Below are positions 62,435 to 64,000 of a stretch of DNA of 64,000 nt, piece after piece (positions within the stretch are counted from its first letter, which is position 1; every line of letters starts with the position of its first letter). Source of the DNA: JAPPHA01 sp963662815 (GTDB lineage Bacteria; Pseudomonadota; Alphaproteobacteria; Rhodobacterales; Rhodobacteraceae). A program made the translations under genes and the position numbers. The notes under the pieces were generated by a model. That model saw only the letters and a list, made by a program, of their open reading frames with translations, ran no database searches and was not told the origin of the DNA. The stretch lies in NCBI GenBank assembly GCA_963662815.2, contig CAXXWA010000009.1:186001-250000 (forward strand). Direction: 5' to 3'.

Positions 62435-64000
62435 TTGTCGTCCTACGTCTCTGAGTTCGACTACATCGTGGCCGGCGCCGGTTCCGCGGGCTGCGTGCTG
62501 GCGAATCGGCTCTCGGAAGAGGCCGATGAATCGGTGCTGCTGATCGAGGCGGGCGGCAGCGACGGGAACCGCTTGTTTCACTGGCCGGCCGGCTTCGCCA
62601 AGATGACGAAGGGCATCGCCAGCTGGGGCTGGTCCACTGTTCCGCAGCGGCACATGAAGGGCCGTGAGCTTTGGTTCACCCAGGCGAAGGTGATCGGCGG
62701 CGGAAGCACGATCAATGCCCAGATCTACACCCGCGGCAACGCCAAGGACTACGATGCCTGGGCCGAAGACGAATGCTGCAACGGCTGGAGCTACCGCGAG
62801 ATCCTTCCCTACTTCAAGCGCGCCGAGGGCAACGAGCGCTTCGTCGACGACTATCACGCGTCGGACGGCCCGCTGGGCGTTTCGATGCCGCGCGGCGCGC
62901 TGCCGGTTTGCGACGCGTTCATCCGCGCGGCGCAGCAGTACGGCATTCCCTACAATCCCGACTTCAACGGGCGCGTGCAGGGCGGGGTCGGGTACTACCA
63001 GCTGACCCAGCGCGACGTGCGCCGCTCCTCCACAGCCACAGCCTACCTTCGTCCCGCCGAACCGCGCCCCAACCTGACGGTACTGTCCGGAACGCAGGCA
63101 ACCGGAATCGAGATCGAGAACGGCAGGGCCGTCGGCGTGGAAGCAGTTAGGAACGGGAAGCAGCAGCGCTACAGGGCCCGACGGGAGGTCATGGTCACCT
63201 CAGGAGCCATCGGCTCGCCCCGGCTCCTCATGCTTTCTGGCATCGGGCCCGCAGACCATCTGAGGTCCGTTGGCGTGGAAGTGGCGCACGACCTGCCCGG
63301 AGTGGGCCAGAACCTGCAGGATCACATCGACATCTGCGCGCTTGCCGAATGCACCGGTCCGCACAGTTACGATGGCGTGCAGCGGATCGACCGAAGCATC
63401 GCGGCCGGCCTGCAGTACCTGATTTTCAAGACCGGCCCTGTAACCTCCTCGCTCTTCGAGACCGGCGCCTTCTGGTACGCCGACGAAACCGCCCGCTCGC
63501 CGGACATCCAGTTCCACTTCGGACAGGGTTCGGGAATCGAAAAGGGAATCGTCTCGATCAACGGCGCCGGCATCACGCTCAACAGCGCCTTCATGCGGCC
63601 ACGGTCGCGCGGCGCGGTTGCGCTCGCATCCGCCGACCCCGGGGATGCTCCGCTGATCGACCCCAACTACTGGTCCGACCCTTACGATCTTGAAATGTCC
63701 CTGCGCGGGCTGGAGATGGCCCGCGAGATTCTGCGGCAGCCTGCGCTGAAGCCGTATGTGCGCAAGGAAGTCCTGCCAGGAGAGGACGTCACCCGCAGGG
63801 ACGACCTGTTAGACTACGCATGCAGGCTCGCAAAGACCGATCACCACCCGGTCGGCACATGCCGAATGGGCCATGGCGAAATGGCCGTGGTCGATCCCGA
63901 ACTGAGGGTTCGCGGGATCGAAGGGCTGCGCGTATGCGACAGTTCGATCATGCCGTCGATCAACTCGTCCAATACCAATGCGCCTACGGTCATGATCGGC
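62435..64000 (+). CDS. GMC-family FAD dehydrogenase (choline dehydrogenase-like), 3' truncated by window
   Basis: At least 522 residues, open at the right edge. The start is TTG 62435, directly after GAGAGGGGATC; no ATG or GTG is available near the protein start. FAD-binding GAGSAG at 14-19 (FDYIVAGAGSAGCVLANRLS), GMC signature VIGGGSTINAQIYTRGNAKD, second signature SGAIGSPRLLMLSGIGPADH, and the catalytic His region HHPVGTCRMG (His470, His471) with the partner Asn in SSNTNAPTVMIG. It oxidises an alcohol, with BetA, alcohol and polyethylene-glycol dehydrogenases as relatives; which one cannot be decided. Only a few residues should be missing. Confidence 0.9.
   Translation, partial: MSSYVSEFDYIVAGAGSAGCVLANRLSEEADESVLLIEAGGSDGNRLFHWPAGFAKMTKGIASWGWSTVPQRHMKGRELWFTQAKVIGGGSTINAQIYTRGNAKDYDAWAEDECCNGWSYREILPYFKRAEGNERFVDDYHASDGPLGVSMPRGALPVCDAFIRAAQQYGIPYNPDFNGRVQGGVGYYQLTQRDVRRSSTATAYLRPAEPRPNLTVLSGTQATGIEIENGRAVGVEAVRNGKQQRYRARREVMVTSGAIGSPRLLMLSGIGPADHLRSVGVEVAHDLPGVGQNLQDHIDICALAECTGPHSYDGVQRIDRSIAAGLQYLIFKTGPVTSSLFETGAFWYADETARSPDIQFHFGQGSGIEKGIVSINGAGITLNSAFMRPRSRGAVALASADPGDAPLIDPNYWSDPYDLEMSLRGLEMAREILRQPALKPYVRKEVLPGEDVTRRDDLLDYACRLAKTDHHPVGTCRMGHGEMAVVDPELRVRGIEGLRVCDSSIMPSINSSNTNAPTVMIG

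Noticed and set aside
1..64000. tRNA, rRNA, riboswitch or CRISPR array
   Set aside because: Read for cloverleaf arms, conserved rRNA segments and regularly spaced repeats; none was convincing by eye, though a covariance-model search could still find a small RNA.

Overview
The window looks like a chromosomal stretch of a GC-rich proteobacterium, most likely an alphaproteobacterium. This is inferred from base composition, gene content (Tat-exported Mo-hydroxylase, polyamine-type and polar amino acid ABC systems, FCD-type GntR, GMC oxidoreductase) and gene family resemblance; no rRNA or tRNA was seen to confirm it. Decayed insertion sequences, ankyrin proteins and broken genes are common, as in host-associated or mobile-element-rich genomes, but part of the breakage consists of single-base shifts in homopolymers and could be sequencing error.

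Layout. 1-4.0 kb: a hicB antitoxin remnant cut by an IS30-type element, which is itself split by an IS4-type element carrying a DruA-like (DUF4338) domain. 4.1-5.1 kb: a secreted beta-barrel protein. 5.4-10.7 kb (minus): an operon for a three-subunit periplasmic molybdenum hydroxylase ([2Fe-2S] subunit with Tat signal, Mo subunit, FAD subunit), a 48-residue membrane protein, a di-haem b-type cytochrome and a small helical protein. 11.7-14.2 kb: a tandem CDGSH protein, then an ImmA/IrrE-like protein with a frameshifted small partner. 14.5-27.8 kb (minus): an SrfB/SrfC-centred envelope cluster (actin-like ATPase, dynamin-like GTPase, Pro-rich membrane protein, secreted vWA protein, ABC ATPase and FtsX-like permease, secreted FGE-like protein, Cys-rich anchored protein); srfB is broken by a 148-bp tandem duplication. 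28.4-35.5 kb: an IS1634-type transposase gene cut exactly by a 2,985-bp serine-recombinase element, then a HigBA-like toxin/antitoxin pair and an IS50-like remnant with two amber codons.

35.8-51.9 kb: a large uptake-and-catabolism cluster: a polyamine-type ABC transporter (binding protein, two permeases, ATPase), a double cyclase-type hydrolase, aminotransferases of classes I and III, aldehyde dehydrogenase, Rid protein, amidase (frameshifted), a second amino-acid-type binding protein with two permeases, and a fused Asp/Glu-racemase-like/aminotransferase protein. A GntR/FCD regulator sits in the middle, and both binding-protein genes are preceded by TTGT-N2-ACAA palindromes, so the cluster probably forms one GntR regulon. 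The substrate is probably an amine, amide or amino-acid-like compound, but I cannot name it.

52.4-64 kb: a DUF4143 ATPase, two convergent secreted ankyrin proteins (one broken), an AlbA_2/Schlafen-type ATPase with a TPR tail, IS5 and ISAzo13 remnants, and the start of a GMC-family dehydrogenase behind a 26-bp perfect palindrome; it runs off the right edge.
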